From assembly GCA_005223045.1 (NCBI GenBank), contig NJBM01000010.1, positions 140,958 through 204,957 of the forward strand: DNA of 64,000 nucleotides. Direction: 5' to 3'. Below, piece by piece: positions 9,584 through 17,415 of this stretch. Position numbers and translations under genes: made by a program. The DNA is from Planctomycetes bacterium B3_Pla (GTDB lineage: Bacteria > Planctomycetota > Phycisphaerae > Sedimentisphaerales > Anaerobacaceae). Each line of letters starts with the position of its first letter. Position 1 is the stretch's first letter. Below the pieces are notes generated by a model that worked only from the letters and a program-made list of their open reading frames with translations, made no database searches and was not told the origin of the DNA.

Positions 9584-11555
9584 CAACCTTCCTGCGCGTG
9601 TAGTTTAAGAGCCCTGCTGAGAGCAGAATCTCCCTGTCTCTGTCGGACAACTCGAGTTTGCCAATGAATGTGAGTGAACTGTCAGCCTTGGCTATTTTAA
9701 TTTCGTCGCTGCTTTTTATCGCTTCGAGCAGGTTGTCAATCACAAATTCGTCATCGTCCTCGATCTTGTCGTAGTCGGCCGGGTCGGTAAATTCTATTGG
9801 GACAATGCAGAAGTTGATCAGATTTGCCTTGTGGATTCGCTCGATGCTCTTTGCGATTACCGCACGCACGCCGAGATACATCGGGCAAAGCGCTGCGTGC
9901 TCTCGTGACGAGCCCTGGCCGTAGCTTTCGCCGGCCACGATCACGCCCCCCACTGCTTTTTCTTTTAACTTGAGCGCACGTTCGGCAAACGTTGGCTTGT
10001 CTTCCTCATTGAAGCAATTGAAGACCACCTTGGCGTATTCCGGCACATTCGACCGCAGTTTCAGAAACTTTCCCGCCGGCATGATATGGTCGGTGGTTAT
10101 CTTGTCGCCGCACTTGAGCAATACTTGCCCCTTTAGCTTCTGCGGCAATGACTTCGGCGATTCCGGCACCACAATCGTCGGCCCGCGCAAAACCTCCACC
10201 TTCGCCGCTTCCTTTTCGCCCGGAGGCTGCTCTATCATGTCGTCGTTAATCTCGAATTCGTCCGGCACCTCTATTTTCGGGAATCGCAGTCCAAACAGCT
10301 CAGGCAAATCGCGGGGGTCGGTAATCCGCCCGGTCAGAGCCGATGCGACCGCCGTCTCCGGACTGACCAGGTAGGCCTGGTCGTTCTTAGACCCGGTGCG
10401 CCCGGCGAAGTTTCTGTTGAACGTCCGCAGACTCGCTACACCGTCGCCCGGCGAGAATCCCTGCCCGATACAGGGTCCGCAGCCCGATTCCAGAATCCTA
10501 GCGCCGGCCGAAATCATATCAGCCAAAGCCCCGTTTTCCGCCAACATGTTCAGGACTTCTCTGCTGCCCGGGGCAATTGCTAATTCAACCATTTCGTTGA
10601 TCCGCCGGCCTTTCAAAACATCGGCCACCATCATCAGATCGGCGTAACTCGAATTTGTGCAACTGCCTATCGCTACCTGCCGGGTCTCAATGCCGGCAAC
10701 ATCACTGATTGTCTTGATGTTGTCCGGCGAGGATGGGCAGGCCGCCATCGGCTCAAGCTCGGCCAGGTCTATCTTGATGATGCGGTCATATTCGGCGTCA
10801 GGATCGGCGGCCAGAGGCTGATAGTCTTGCTGCCGCTTCTGGGCGGCTAAGAATTTTCGGGTTTGCTCGTCGCTGGCGAAAATGCTCGTCGTTACGCCTA
10901 ATTCGGCCCCCATATTCGTTATCGTTGATCGTTGCGGCACGGACAACCCTTCTGCGCCGTCGCTGAAATATTCGACGACCCAGCCGACGTTGCCTTTTGT
11001 TGTCAGTATGCTCAGCAGCTTTAGAATAACGTCTTTGGCCGCCACCCAGTCGTTCAGTTTGCCGGTGAGTTTCACTCCCAGGACCTTCGGACATTTCAGG
11101 TAGAATGGCCCGCCAGCCATAGCGACGGCAACATCCAGTCCGCCGGCGCCGATAGCTAACATGCCGATTCCGCCGCCGGTCGGCGTGTGCGAATCGCTGC
11201 CCAACAGCGTGGCGCCGGGTTTGCCGAACCGCTCTAAATGGACCTGATGGCAGATACCGTTGCCGGCCCGCGAATGATAGACGCCGCATTTCGCGGCTAT
11301 CGTTTGCAGGTACAAATGATCGTTATGGTTCTCAGGCCCGAAACCCGCCATATTGTGGTCGATATAGCTGACCGACAAGTCGGTTTTGACTCTCGCTGCG
11401 CCCATTGACTCATAGAGCAGAAACGCCGTCGTTCCGGTGGCGTCTTGCGTCAGCGTCTGGTCGATGCGAATTCCAATTTGCTCGCCGGCTGCGAGCTTGC
11501 CCTCGACGAGATGCTCGCCGAGTATTTTATAAACAAGTGTTTGTCCCAATTCCAT
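9576..11555 (-). CDS. Aconitate hydratase (Aquifex-type, short form)
   Basis: Interconverts citrate and isocitrate in the TCA cycle with a 4Fe-4S cluster. The 659-residue length matches the short Aquifex-type aconitase rather than the roughly 900-residue AcnA or AcnB. The three cluster ligands are visible: Cys299 in GSCTNSS, and Cys359 and Cys362 in SGCGPCIGQG. Other landmarks are LLGSDSHTPTGGGIGMLAIGAGG and the swivel-domain signature GESYGQGSSREHAAL. Isopropylmalate isomerase relatives share these motifs, but the single-chain layout with the swivel domain at the C-terminus fits aconitase. It is the first gene of the four-gene minus-strand run. Confidence 0.92.
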   Translation of the reverse strand: MELGQTLVYKILGEHLVEGKLAAGEQIGIRIDQTLTQDATGTTAFLLYESMGAARVKTDLSVSYIDHNMAGFGPENHNDHLYLQTIAAKCGVYHSRAGNGICHQVHLERFGKPGATLLGSDSHTPTGGGIGMLAIGAGGLDVAVAMAGGPFYLKCPKVLGVKLTGKLNDWVAAKDVILKLLSILTTKGNVGWVVEYFSDGAEGLSVPQRSTITNMGAELGVTTSIFASDEQTRKFLAAQKRQQDYQPLAADPDAEYDRIIKIDLAELEPMAACPSSPDNIKTISDVAGIETRQVAIGSCTNSSYADLMMVADVLKGRRINEMVELAIAPGSREVLNMLAENGALADMISAGARILESGCGPCIGQGFSPGDGVASLRTFNRNFAGRTGSKNDQAYLVSPETAVASALTGRITDPRDLPELFGLRFPKIEVPDEFEINDDMIEQPPGEKEAAKVEVLRGPTIVVPESPKSLPQKLKGQVLLKCGDKITTDHIMPAGKFLKLRSNVPEYAKVVFNCFNEEDKPTFAERALKLKEKAVGGVIVAGESYGQGSSREHAALCPMYLGVRAVIAKSIERIHKANLINFCIVPIEFTDPADYDKIEDDDEFVIDNLLEAIKSSDEIKIAKADSSLTFIGKLELSDRDREILLSAGLLNYTRRKVDG

Positions 11556-11644
11556 GCTCCTTGAAAATCAAAACCGGCAGTTTAACATAAATGCCGACTC
11601 AAGACAAATCCTGACTACCGTCCATTTCCAATCGGGTGTGCTCA

Positions 11645-11831
11645 GATTCTCAGGATGTATAAAGAAGAAAGCAGCCCACTTCTGTCATTGCGAAGGAGCA
11701 CAGCGACTGCGGCAATCTCAATCCCCACGCCGCAAAAAGAAGTCTATTTTCTTAGGAGGCCACAGCAAGTGGCCGCGGCAATCTCCTCACTTACGAACGG
11801 TTGAGATTGCTTCGCTTCGCTCGCAATGACA
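11645..11831. repeat. Dispersed palindromic repeat, copy 2, with a longer middle
   Basis: Shares with copy 1 (1433-1558) the left flank GATTCTCAGGxTGTATA, AGAAAGCAGCCCACT, the TGTCATTGCGAAGGAGC arm and the right arm ending TCGCAATGACA. The centre differs and holds an extra partial unit (GGAGGCCACAGCAAGTGGCC, then CGGCAATCTC). This suggests nested or repeated insertion of the same family. Confidence 0.78.
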
Positions 11832-11915
11832 AAAGTACAATCCTTTGTGAAAGAGAAACTTACGTAGTGCCAGAAAAATTAGTCACACCCTTTCCAATCC
11901 ACAATCAATAAAACA

Positions 11916-11947
11916 GGCGGCCCTGTTTTCAATCATACAGGGCCGCC
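11916..11947 (-). terminator. Intrinsic terminator downstream of the Hint-pilin gene
   Basis: A perfect 11-bp stem (GGCGGCCCTGT and ACAGGGCCGCC) closes a 10-nt loop. On the minus strand it is followed by TGTTTTATTG. It lies 54 bp past the stop at 12002. Confidence 0.8.
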
Positions 11948-12001
11948 CGCAAACCGAAGCAGGGTTGTCTCTATGCAATCCGTTAACCGAACGATGGGAT
12001 G

Positions 12002-13324
12002 CTACCAATCACGCACAATTACCCCATCTTTGCCCACTAAATACCGTTCTCCATTCCTGACCTTCAGATTGTAAACCTTGCCGGAACACGGCATTGCCCT
12101 TCTTACAACACTTTTGACAGTAATCGGACCCTCTAACGAGACCAATCTTGAGCCACTTGTCAACTCCTGCACCGGGGCCCAGCGCCCGGAATCAAGCAGG
12201 AAGTAGTGCGAATCGGCGACAGTGATACAATTGCCGGTTTCGAGAACGACGTCGTAGCGGGTCCACGTTCCCTCGGACTCATCATGGACATCAATACTCT
12301 CGATCTGCCGTAAGCACATCGTCTGCCGCAGGTGTTCTACCGTCCGGGCATTGAGCGGCTTCTCTACCGTTTGCCCTGCGACAACTTCGGAGATCTGTAC
12401 CAGCGCTCCATCGACCCACACAAGAGTCTCGACAGGAAAACAAGTCCTGCCCTTGGGTATATCGCGTCCGGCTGGTCCGCTTTCGGCATCGTGCACCACC
12501 ATTGAATCCGTTCTGTCCTGTGGCTCACTCGTAAGAACAGGCACACCTCCCCGCCGTATATCTCCGCCGTCCCAGAAGGTGTAAATGTTATCGTCGTTGA
12601 TGCCGCAGTCCGGGGTTCTTTCAAAGTTCACGTGGCTGTCATTGAACAACACATTTTGCCCGTCTTCCTGGTGGGTAATGGCATTGCCGGCTTTAACAGC
12701 ATCTGTGCCGCCCCCGGGAACGAAGAGGCTTATGTCTTTTGGCTCGGCCATGGGAGATTGTACGAAGGGGTTTCTGTCTGCCGCTACCGCCATGCCCGGC
12801 TCGCTCGATGTCGTCAAAGCGTACAGGCCGAAAGGCATGTGATAGGCGTAGCTGCAGTGCTCTCTCGGCTGCGGGCCGAAATCCCAGAGATCGATGAGAT
12901 CTCTGTTGCCTGCGCCGTAGTTGGCGGGCTTAAACTCGGTGGTCCCGGAATCGCCTTTGCAGAGAAATGACTTGGGCGTCACCTCTGAATACTTTACCAG
13001 CAGGTAGAAGCAGGACGAGATGCTTCCCACCCCGCCTTCACCGTTGGCCGATACGCCATAGGCGCCAAATCGATTCTCAGCCTGCCAGTTGGGTATGACC
13101 GCAGCCCATGTGCTGTTTCTGCCGCCCGAACGCGGCAACTCATCTTCGTAATCGTTGGCGTAGATAAGCATTGCCTTGCCGATGCCTGACAGGTTCGTGC
13201 CGCAGACCATCCGGAAGGCGATCTGCCGAACCCTGGACAGGGCGGGCATCAGAATGCCCATCAACAGAGCTATGATCGCGATGACGACCAGCAGCTCGAC
13301 TAATGTAAAACCTTTACGTCTCAT
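12002..13324 (-). CDS. Type II secretion/pilin-like protein fused to a C-terminal Hint (intein/Hedgehog-type) domain
   Basis: 440 residues in two parts. Residues 1-~290 are a planctomycete pseudopilin: prepilin site MRRKG|FTLVELLVVIAI, one N-terminal hydrophobic helix, and a globular part ending with the usual VLFNDSHVNFER and DDNIYTFWDGGD. Residues 295-440 look like a full Hint domain. Cys295 opens it (TCFPVETLVWVDGALVQI). Block B reads G-N-C-I-T-V-A-D-S-H373-Y-F, with Ala370 where Thr is usual. The last blocks are GRWAPVQELTSGSRLV and VYNLKVRNGERYLVGKDGVIVRDW. The C-terminal His-Asn of inteins is replaced by Arg-Asp-Trp, and nothing follows. Hint domains with only the N-terminal half-reaction (Hedgehog, type B bacterial intein-like) form a thioester at Cys and release or transfer the upstream part. 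Such processing of a pilin here is inference. The ATG has AAAGGAG upstream. Confidence 0.88.
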   Translation of the reverse strand: MRRKGFTLVELLVVIAIIALLMGILMPALSRVRQIAFRMVCGTNLSGIGKAMLIYANDYEDELPRSGGRNSTWAAVIPNWQAENRFGAYGVSANGEGGVGSISSCFYLLVKYSEVTPKSFLCKGDSGTTEFKPANYGAGNRDLIDLWDFGPQPREHCSYAYHMPFGLYALTTSSEPGMAVAADRNPFVQSPMAEPKDISLFVPGGGTDAVKAGNAITHQEDGQNVLFNDSHVNFERTPDCGINDDNIYTFWDGGDIRRGGVPVLTSEPQDRTDSMVVHDAESGPAGRDIPKGRTCFPVETLVWVDGALVQISEVVAGQTVEKPLNARTVEHLRQTMCLRQIESIDVHDESEGTWTRYDVVLETGNCITVADSHYFLLDSGRWAPVQELTSGSRLVSLEGPITVKSVVRRAMPCSGKVYNLKVRNGERYLVGKDGVIVRDW

Positions 13325-13631
13325 TTTCTTTCTCCTTTACTTTTTCGGAGATTCGCATGGCCGACCGCTTTTGAGCACATTTTTGATAAATTCTTGAATC
13401 AAATAAGTTCAACTAACTAATCGGATCGCATTATGACAAACCCATGCCAAAACTAACACATAGCGCTCAACGCCGCTTCGTCGCGAATCTCCATTGTTAC
13501 GGTCTTTCGCTCAAAGACGGTCGGTTCAAACACCTTCACAAGACCGCTTCTTGCCGGCAAGCTCCGCGCAATCGGGTCCGTCCACCCTCAAGGCTGCTCT
13601 GGTTTCAAAGGCCGGGTTGATTGTCCGGCCT

Positions 13632-13704
13632 GGCGGGTCTAAGATATGAAACTACAAGCGAGTATGATGACAACGTGAATTATGATAAGTTTTTTAGACC
13701 TGCC
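13632..13704. repeat. Hairpin-bounded AT-rich element, copy A
   Basis: The ends GGCGGGTCTAA and TTAGACCTGCC pair over 11 bp with one G-U. The 51-nt interior has repeated TATGA motifs (GATATGAA, GTATGATG, TTATGATAAG). Copy B begins 167 bp further on. Confidence 0.6.
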
Positions 13705-13798
13705 TGTCTGTCTTTTTTCCCATATCGGCGCAATTCGTGTGCGCAAAGCTGCCCTCGACTAAAACATTAAAGCCAAAATGCAAGAGAACCTGACTTTT

Positions 13799-13873
13799 GG
13801 CAGGCTGGTTCAAGATATGATATGAAAGGCAAATATGATAACGACTTAAAGTATAATAACTTTCGAGCCTGCC
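13799..13873. repeat. Hairpin-bounded AT-rich element, copy B
   Basis: The ends GGCAGGCT and AGCCTGCC pair perfectly over 8 bp. The interior matches copy A in order and spacing (CAAGATATGA, AATATGATAAC, GTATAATAAC). The stems differ in sequence but keep pairing, which suggests selection on structure. Confidence 0.55.
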
Positions 13874-13982
13874 TAATTACACATACGATTGTATCACAAA
13901 TTAGTTTTCGCTATGTAATAAATTTCGTCAAAATCCACACATTTTCTTTAAAATTTTTACGCTCTGTTTGGTGCATCCTTAT

Positions 13983-15707
13983 TCACCCCAATGTTACGAG
14001 CTTTTTCACGGGCCAGGGCCGGACGCCGCATCTTTTGGCCCAGGATTCATACATTGCCTTTAACTCGGCGAGCTTTTCCGGATGTTTCTGCGCGAGATTG
14101 TTCAGTTCCGTGCGGTCGGCTTCGAGATCGTACAGCTCCCAGCCGCCGGGATGCCTGGAGACGAGCTTCCATTTGCCCCGGCGAACGGCGCGGTTGCCCT
14201 CATGTTCCCAGTAGATTGCCTCGCGTTCAATCGATTTGTTGCCGAAAGCCGGCGCCAGACTCTTGCCTTCCATTGGCGTTATCCTATTGTCCTTATGTTC
14301 AGCCGGATACTCCGCCCCGGCGACATCTACGCAGGTGGCCATGATGTCGATAAGGTGTCCCGGTTGATGCCGCAGCTTGCCTTGTGACTTTATCTGTGCG
14401 GGCCAGTGGGCTATCAGGGGCGTGGAAATGCCGCCTTCATGGACCCAGTGCTTGTAGAGGCGGAACGGTGTATTGCTGGCGTTGGCCCAGGGCTTGCCGT
14501 AGGCGATGTATGTATCGGCCGGGCCGGGCATGACGCCGTAGCCCGTGCGGACCGGCCTACCGTCGCGGGTATGAGTCGGCTGCATCCTGGTTTGCAGCTC
14601 GCCGGCGCCCATAGGCTTGAGAACGACCGGCTTTGAGGGGTCGGGCTTGATCTTGCCTCTGCTGCCATATTCTTCGGCGCAGCCGCCGTTGTCGGCCAAA
14701 AAGAAAATCAACGTGTTCTTGAAGTTGCCGGTCCTCTTTAGCTCGGCAACGATTCGTCCGACGCCCTGGTCCAGGCAATCGACCATAGCCGCGTACACTT
14801 CCATCCGGCGCGCGAACCACTCTTTGTCTTTGGCCTCGGCCCACGCCGGGGCGGCTTGATCACGCGGCGTGATCTTCCACTCTTTCCTGACGATTCTCAT
14901 TTTAATCATTCGTCTGTGCCGTTCGGCGCGCAGCGCATCCCAGCCGCCGTCGTAACGTCCCTTGTATTTGGCGATGTCTTTCGGCAGCGCGTGCATCGGC
15001 CAATGCGGGGCAGTGTAGGGGACGTACATGAAGAACGGCGCATCGGCGCTTCGCGATTTATGCTCGGCGATGAACTTGACGGCGTTGTCACTTATGGCGT
15101 TGGTATAGTAGAAGTCGTTGTCCGGGACGATTTGTGTGTTGTCGCACGTCAGCGAGTTCGGGTCGTAGAAACTGCCGGCCCCGTGGATGGTGCCAAAGAA
15201 GCGGTCGAAGCCCCGTTGGCGGGGCCAGTTGTGCTTGGGCCCATCGGGCTTGACGGATTTTGTCACATGCCATTTGCCCGACATGTACGTGCTGTAACCG
15301 GCCGGCTTGAGGACCTCGGCGATGGTGACGCAGCGATTGTTGAGGTCGCCGCGATAAGCGTCATAGCCTTTGTCGCTCATCATGTGCCCTACGCCGGCCT
15401 GGTGCTGGTAGAGCCCGGTCATCAACGAGGCTCTTGTCGGGCAGCAGCGAGCGGTGTTGTAGAATTGTGTGAAGCGCAGCCCTTTGGCTGCGAGTCCGTC
15501 CAGGTTGGGCGTGTGGATTTCTCCGCCGTAGCAGCCAATGTCGGAATACCCCATGTCATCGGCCATTATCAGGATGATGTTGGGCTGCTTGCCGACATCG
15601 CGGCCCGATGACTTCCGTGTAGCATCCAGGCATCCGGGCACCGCCATAGCCGCCGCCCCCAGACCCGCAGCCTTGATAAATTCCCTTCGATTGATTCGTG
15701 CATTCAT
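13983..15707 (-). CDS. Tat-exported sulfatase, formylglycine (Cys) type
   Basis: A 574-residue arylsulfatase-family enzyme that hydrolyses sulfate esters outside the cytoplasm. The N-terminus is a Tat signal (NRREFIKAAGLGAAAMAVPGC); the VPGC could also be a lipobox. The active-site motif C88-C-P-T-R precedes ASLMTG, so Cys88 should be converted to formylglycine by an FGE not found in the window. Metal ligands lie in MADDMGYSDIGCYG and LADNGG. The other signature GKWHVTK is present. The C-terminal subdomain carries GKWKLVSRHPGGWELYDLEADRTELNNLA, as in arylsulfatase A-like enzymes. The substrate is unknown; polysaccharide sulfate is likely from the window's content. A second sulfatase lies just upstream, 61 bp away, and the two may be co-transcribed. 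Confidence 0.95.
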   Translation of the reverse strand: MNARINRREFIKAAGLGAAAMAVPGCLDATRKSSGRDVGKQPNIILIMADDMGYSDIGCYGGEIHTPNLDGLAAKGLRFTQFYNTARCCPTRASLMTGLYQHQAGVGHMMSDKGYDAYRGDLNNRCVTIAEVLKPAGYSTYMSGKWHVTKSVKPDGPKHNWPRQRGFDRFFGTIHGAGSFYDPNSLTCDNTQIVPDNDFYYTNAISDNAVKFIAEHKSRSADAPFFMYVPYTAPHWPMHALPKDIAKYKGRYDGGWDALRAERHRRMIKMRIVRKEWKITPRDQAAPAWAEAKDKEWFARRMEVYAAMVDCLDQGVGRIVAELKRTGNFKNTLIFFLADNGGCAEEYGSRGKIKPDPSKPVVLKPMGAGELQTRMQPTHTRDGRPVRTGYGVMPGPADTYIAYGKPWANASNTPFRLYKHWVHEGGISTPLIAHWPAQIKSQGKLRHQPGHLIDIMATCVDVAGAEYPAEHKDNRITPMEGKSLAPAFGNKSIEREAIYWEHEGNRAVRRGKWKLVSRHPGGWELYDLEADRTELNNLAQKHPEKLAELKAMYESWAKRCGVRPWPVKKLVTLG

Positions 15708-15732
15708 AACAGGTTCTTATCCTTCCTTTTCT

Positions 15733-15758
15733 GTAGGGGCAACCCTGTGTGGTTACCC
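15733..15758. repeat. Half copy of a GTAGGGGC...GGTTACCC dispersed repeat
   Basis: GTAGGGGCAACCCTGTGTGG lies in the gap between the two sulfatases. It resembles the left arm of the palindrome at 17307-17373 (GGGGGCGGCCCTGTGTGG). Confidence 0.6.
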
Positions 15759-15768
15759 TTATGTACGG

Positions 15769-17226
15769 TCAATTCTTCTTAATGCGTTTGGCCAGTTGGT
15801 CCTCGCCTGGCATCAGGTTGGCAAGATGAAGCGCGACTTCCTTCCGGATGTCTTTGATGACCTCCGGATGGTCCTTTGCTATGTTGTGTTTCTCGGAAGG
15901 ATCGTGGCCCAGATGGAAGAGCAGAGGCGGGTCGTGCCGTTTTTCCTTGTCCCTGCCATAAGCCGACTTGGTGAAAAAATGCGCCTTGTATTGTCCCTTG
16001 CGCACGGCGTATATCTTTGCGCCGCGATAGTAGAACATAGTATTGCGCGGGCTGGGGCCGGTTCCGAACAACGCGGGCGACAAATCCACGCCGTCAACGA
16101 CCCGGTCGCTCGGCACCTTCGCCCCGGCTAACGTAAGAATCGTCGTGTACACGTCCATTGTAGCGCCCATCTCATTTACGACGCCGGGCTTTATCGTGCC
16201 GGGCCACCATGTGATGCAGGGCTCGCGCATACCGCCCTCGAACGTGCAGCCTTTGCCCTCTCGAAGCAGGCCAGCCGAGCCGCCGTGCTCGTCGAAGATC
16301 AGCCAGGGGCCGTTGTCGGAGGTAAAGACGACAAAGGTGTTCTCAGCCAGGCCCTCGTTCCGAAGGGTTTTGAGTATCTCTCCGACGCCGAAGTCTATCT
16401 CTTCGATAACGTCGCCGTACAGGCCCCGCAGGCTCTTGCCCCTGAAATTCTGTGAGACAAACAGCGGGACGTGAGGAAGACTGTTGGCTAAGTAGAGAAA
16501 GAAAGGTCTGTCCTTGTTCTTTTTGATGAATTTGACTCCCTCCTCTGCGTAGCGTTTTGTTATTGTGTTCTGGTCGGCCGGTCGTTCGACAATTTTCTCA
16601 TCCCGCATGAGGGGGACGTTCCAGTATTCGATTTTCGGTTCGAGGAACGCCTGGCGACCTTCACCGCCGACCCTGTCCATATCGTTGCTGTAAGGGATGC
16701 CGAAGTAGGAATCGAAGCCGTTATTGGTCGGCAGATACGGCGGCAGATGCCCGAGGTGCCATTTGCCGACGCACGCCGTGGTGTAACCTTCGGCTTTGAG
16801 AGCCTCGGCGATGGTGATTTCGCTCTGCGGCAAACCCGACGCCGAATCGGGGAAAAGTACACGCCGCTTGTCACTGCACATGCCGTTGCGGATCGGAAGC
16901 CTGCCCGTCAGCAGTGCCGCCCTGCTCGGCGTGCAGACCGAGGCGCCGACGTAGAAGTTCGTCCATTTTTGTCCCTCGGCGGCCATTTGGTCCAGGTTAG
17001 GCGTGCGAATAGTCGGATGGCCGTAACAGCCTAAGTCACCGTAGCCCAGGTCATCACAGAATATGATGACGAAGTTCGGCTTTTTGGCTCGGCCATCCCT
17101 TCGACTACGCTCAGGACAGGCCCCAAAGCCTTTGGCTTTGAGGCTGCCACCCATTGGCAGAGTCAGTGCCCCCGCGGCCGAGCCCAAAACCTTGATGAAC
17201 CGGCGGCGATTCATTTTGTGTGTCAT
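15769..17226 (-). CDS. Tat-exported sulfatase with a palindrome-encoded insert after the signal peptide
   Basis: A 485-residue sulfatase. The Tat signal is [20 protein letters not shown], the formylglycine site is C98-T-P-S-R, and the metal site starts [27 protein letters not shown] and TSDNGP are also present. The ATG at 17226 has AAGGAG six bases upstream. Oddity: residues about 26-48 ([20 protein letters not shown]) are encoded by dispersed palindromic repeat DNA (17092-17152), inserted in frame between the signal peptide and the mature enzyme. The peptide LKAKGFG comes from the same repeat family seen between genes at 62125-62214. The insert should sit in an exposed linker, so activity may be unaffected. 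Paired with the sulfatase at 13983. Confidence 0.95.
   Translation of the reverse strand: MTHKMNRRRFIKVLGSAAGALTLPMGGSLKAKGFGACPERSRRDGRAKKPNFVIIFCDDLGYGDLGCYGHPTIRTPNLDQMAAEGQKWTNFYVGASVCTPSRAALLTGRLPIRNGMCSDKRRVLFPDSASGLPQSEITIAEALKAEGYTTACVGKWHLGHLPPYLPTNNGFDSYFGIPYSNDMDRVGGEGRQAFLEPKIEYWNVPLMRDEKIVERPADQNTITKRYAEEGVKFIKKNKDRPFFLYLANSLPHVPLFVSQNFRGKSLRGLYGDVIEEIDFGVGEILKTLRNEGLAENTFVVFTSDNGPWLIFDEHGGSAGLLREGKGCTFEGGMREPCITWWPGTIKPGVVNEMGATMDVYTTILTLAGAKVPSDRVVDGVDLSPALFGTGPSPRNTMFYYRGAKIYAVRKGQYKAHFFTKSAYGRDKEKRHDPPLLFHLGHDPSEKHNIAKDHPEVIKDIRKEVALHLANLMPGEDQLAKRIKKN
17092..17152. repeat. Dispersed palindrome inside the sulfatase coding region
   Basis: On the minus strand it begins GGTGGCAGCCTCAAAGCC, then the self-complementary CCAAAGGCTTTGG, then CCTGTCCTGAGCGTAGTCGA. 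The first part matches GTGGCAGCCTCAAATCCAAAGGATTTGGGG at 62127 onward, with compensating changes (AGCC/GGCT against ATCC/GGAT). The last part is the well-known CPERSRR-coding repeat. It keeps the reading frame. Confidence 0.8.
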
Positions 17227-17306
17227 AGAAAGCTCCTTACCTTGTTTTTTTGCGTATGTAAGCCATCATTTTACGTTATAATACCCGCCCGGCAACAATC
17301 TTTTGT

Positions 17307-17373
17307 GGGGGCGGCCCTGTGTGGTTGCCCTGGTATGAAAACCTGGAAAAGGGCGGACACACAGGCCCGCCCC
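17307..17373. repeat. Palindromic dispersed repeat upstream of the PEP-synthase-like gene
   Basis: The left arm GGGGGCGGCCCTGTGTGG faces a right arm GACACACAGGCCCGCCCC across about 30 bases. It lies between the divergent sulfatase (17226) and the gene starting at 17416. The longer open frame that runs through it is unlikely to be coding. Confidence 0.7.
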
Positions 17374-17415
17374 TTCATTCGGCCAGGTGCAATCGTTTTA
17401 CAGGGAGTTCTTGTC

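Larger units (their letters stand above)
11556..12001. other. Intergenic region with repeat copy and terminator, no gene seen
   Basis: No credible gene. It contains the upstream region of aconitase, a dispersed repeat copy (11645-11831) and the terminator of the Hint-pilin gene (11916-11947). Open frames here are translations of the repeat. Confidence 0.8.
13325..13982. other. Long intergenic region upstream of the Hint-pilin, with two related hairpin elements
   Basis: A 658-bp gap between the sulfatase stop and the pilin start, both minus strand. No credible gene. It holds two related hairpin-bounded AT-rich elements (13632-13704 and 13799-13873). Nearer the pilin is a shorter hairpin around GGTCTTTCGCTCAAAGAC (from about 13502). 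It could be a long 5' leader or promoter region of the pilin gene; no known riboswitch was recognised. Confidence 0.6.

Noticed and set aside
13325..13631. Known riboswitch (c-di-GMP or similar) in the pilin leader
   Set aside because: Short hairpins are present but no conserved riboswitch core was recognised.
14856..15611. Long open frame antisense to the sulfatase (and similar long frames opposite hisD, aconitase, beta-helix and Gfo genes)
   Set aside because: Products are low-quality mirror translations with no domain features, while the opposite strand encodes clear enzymes.
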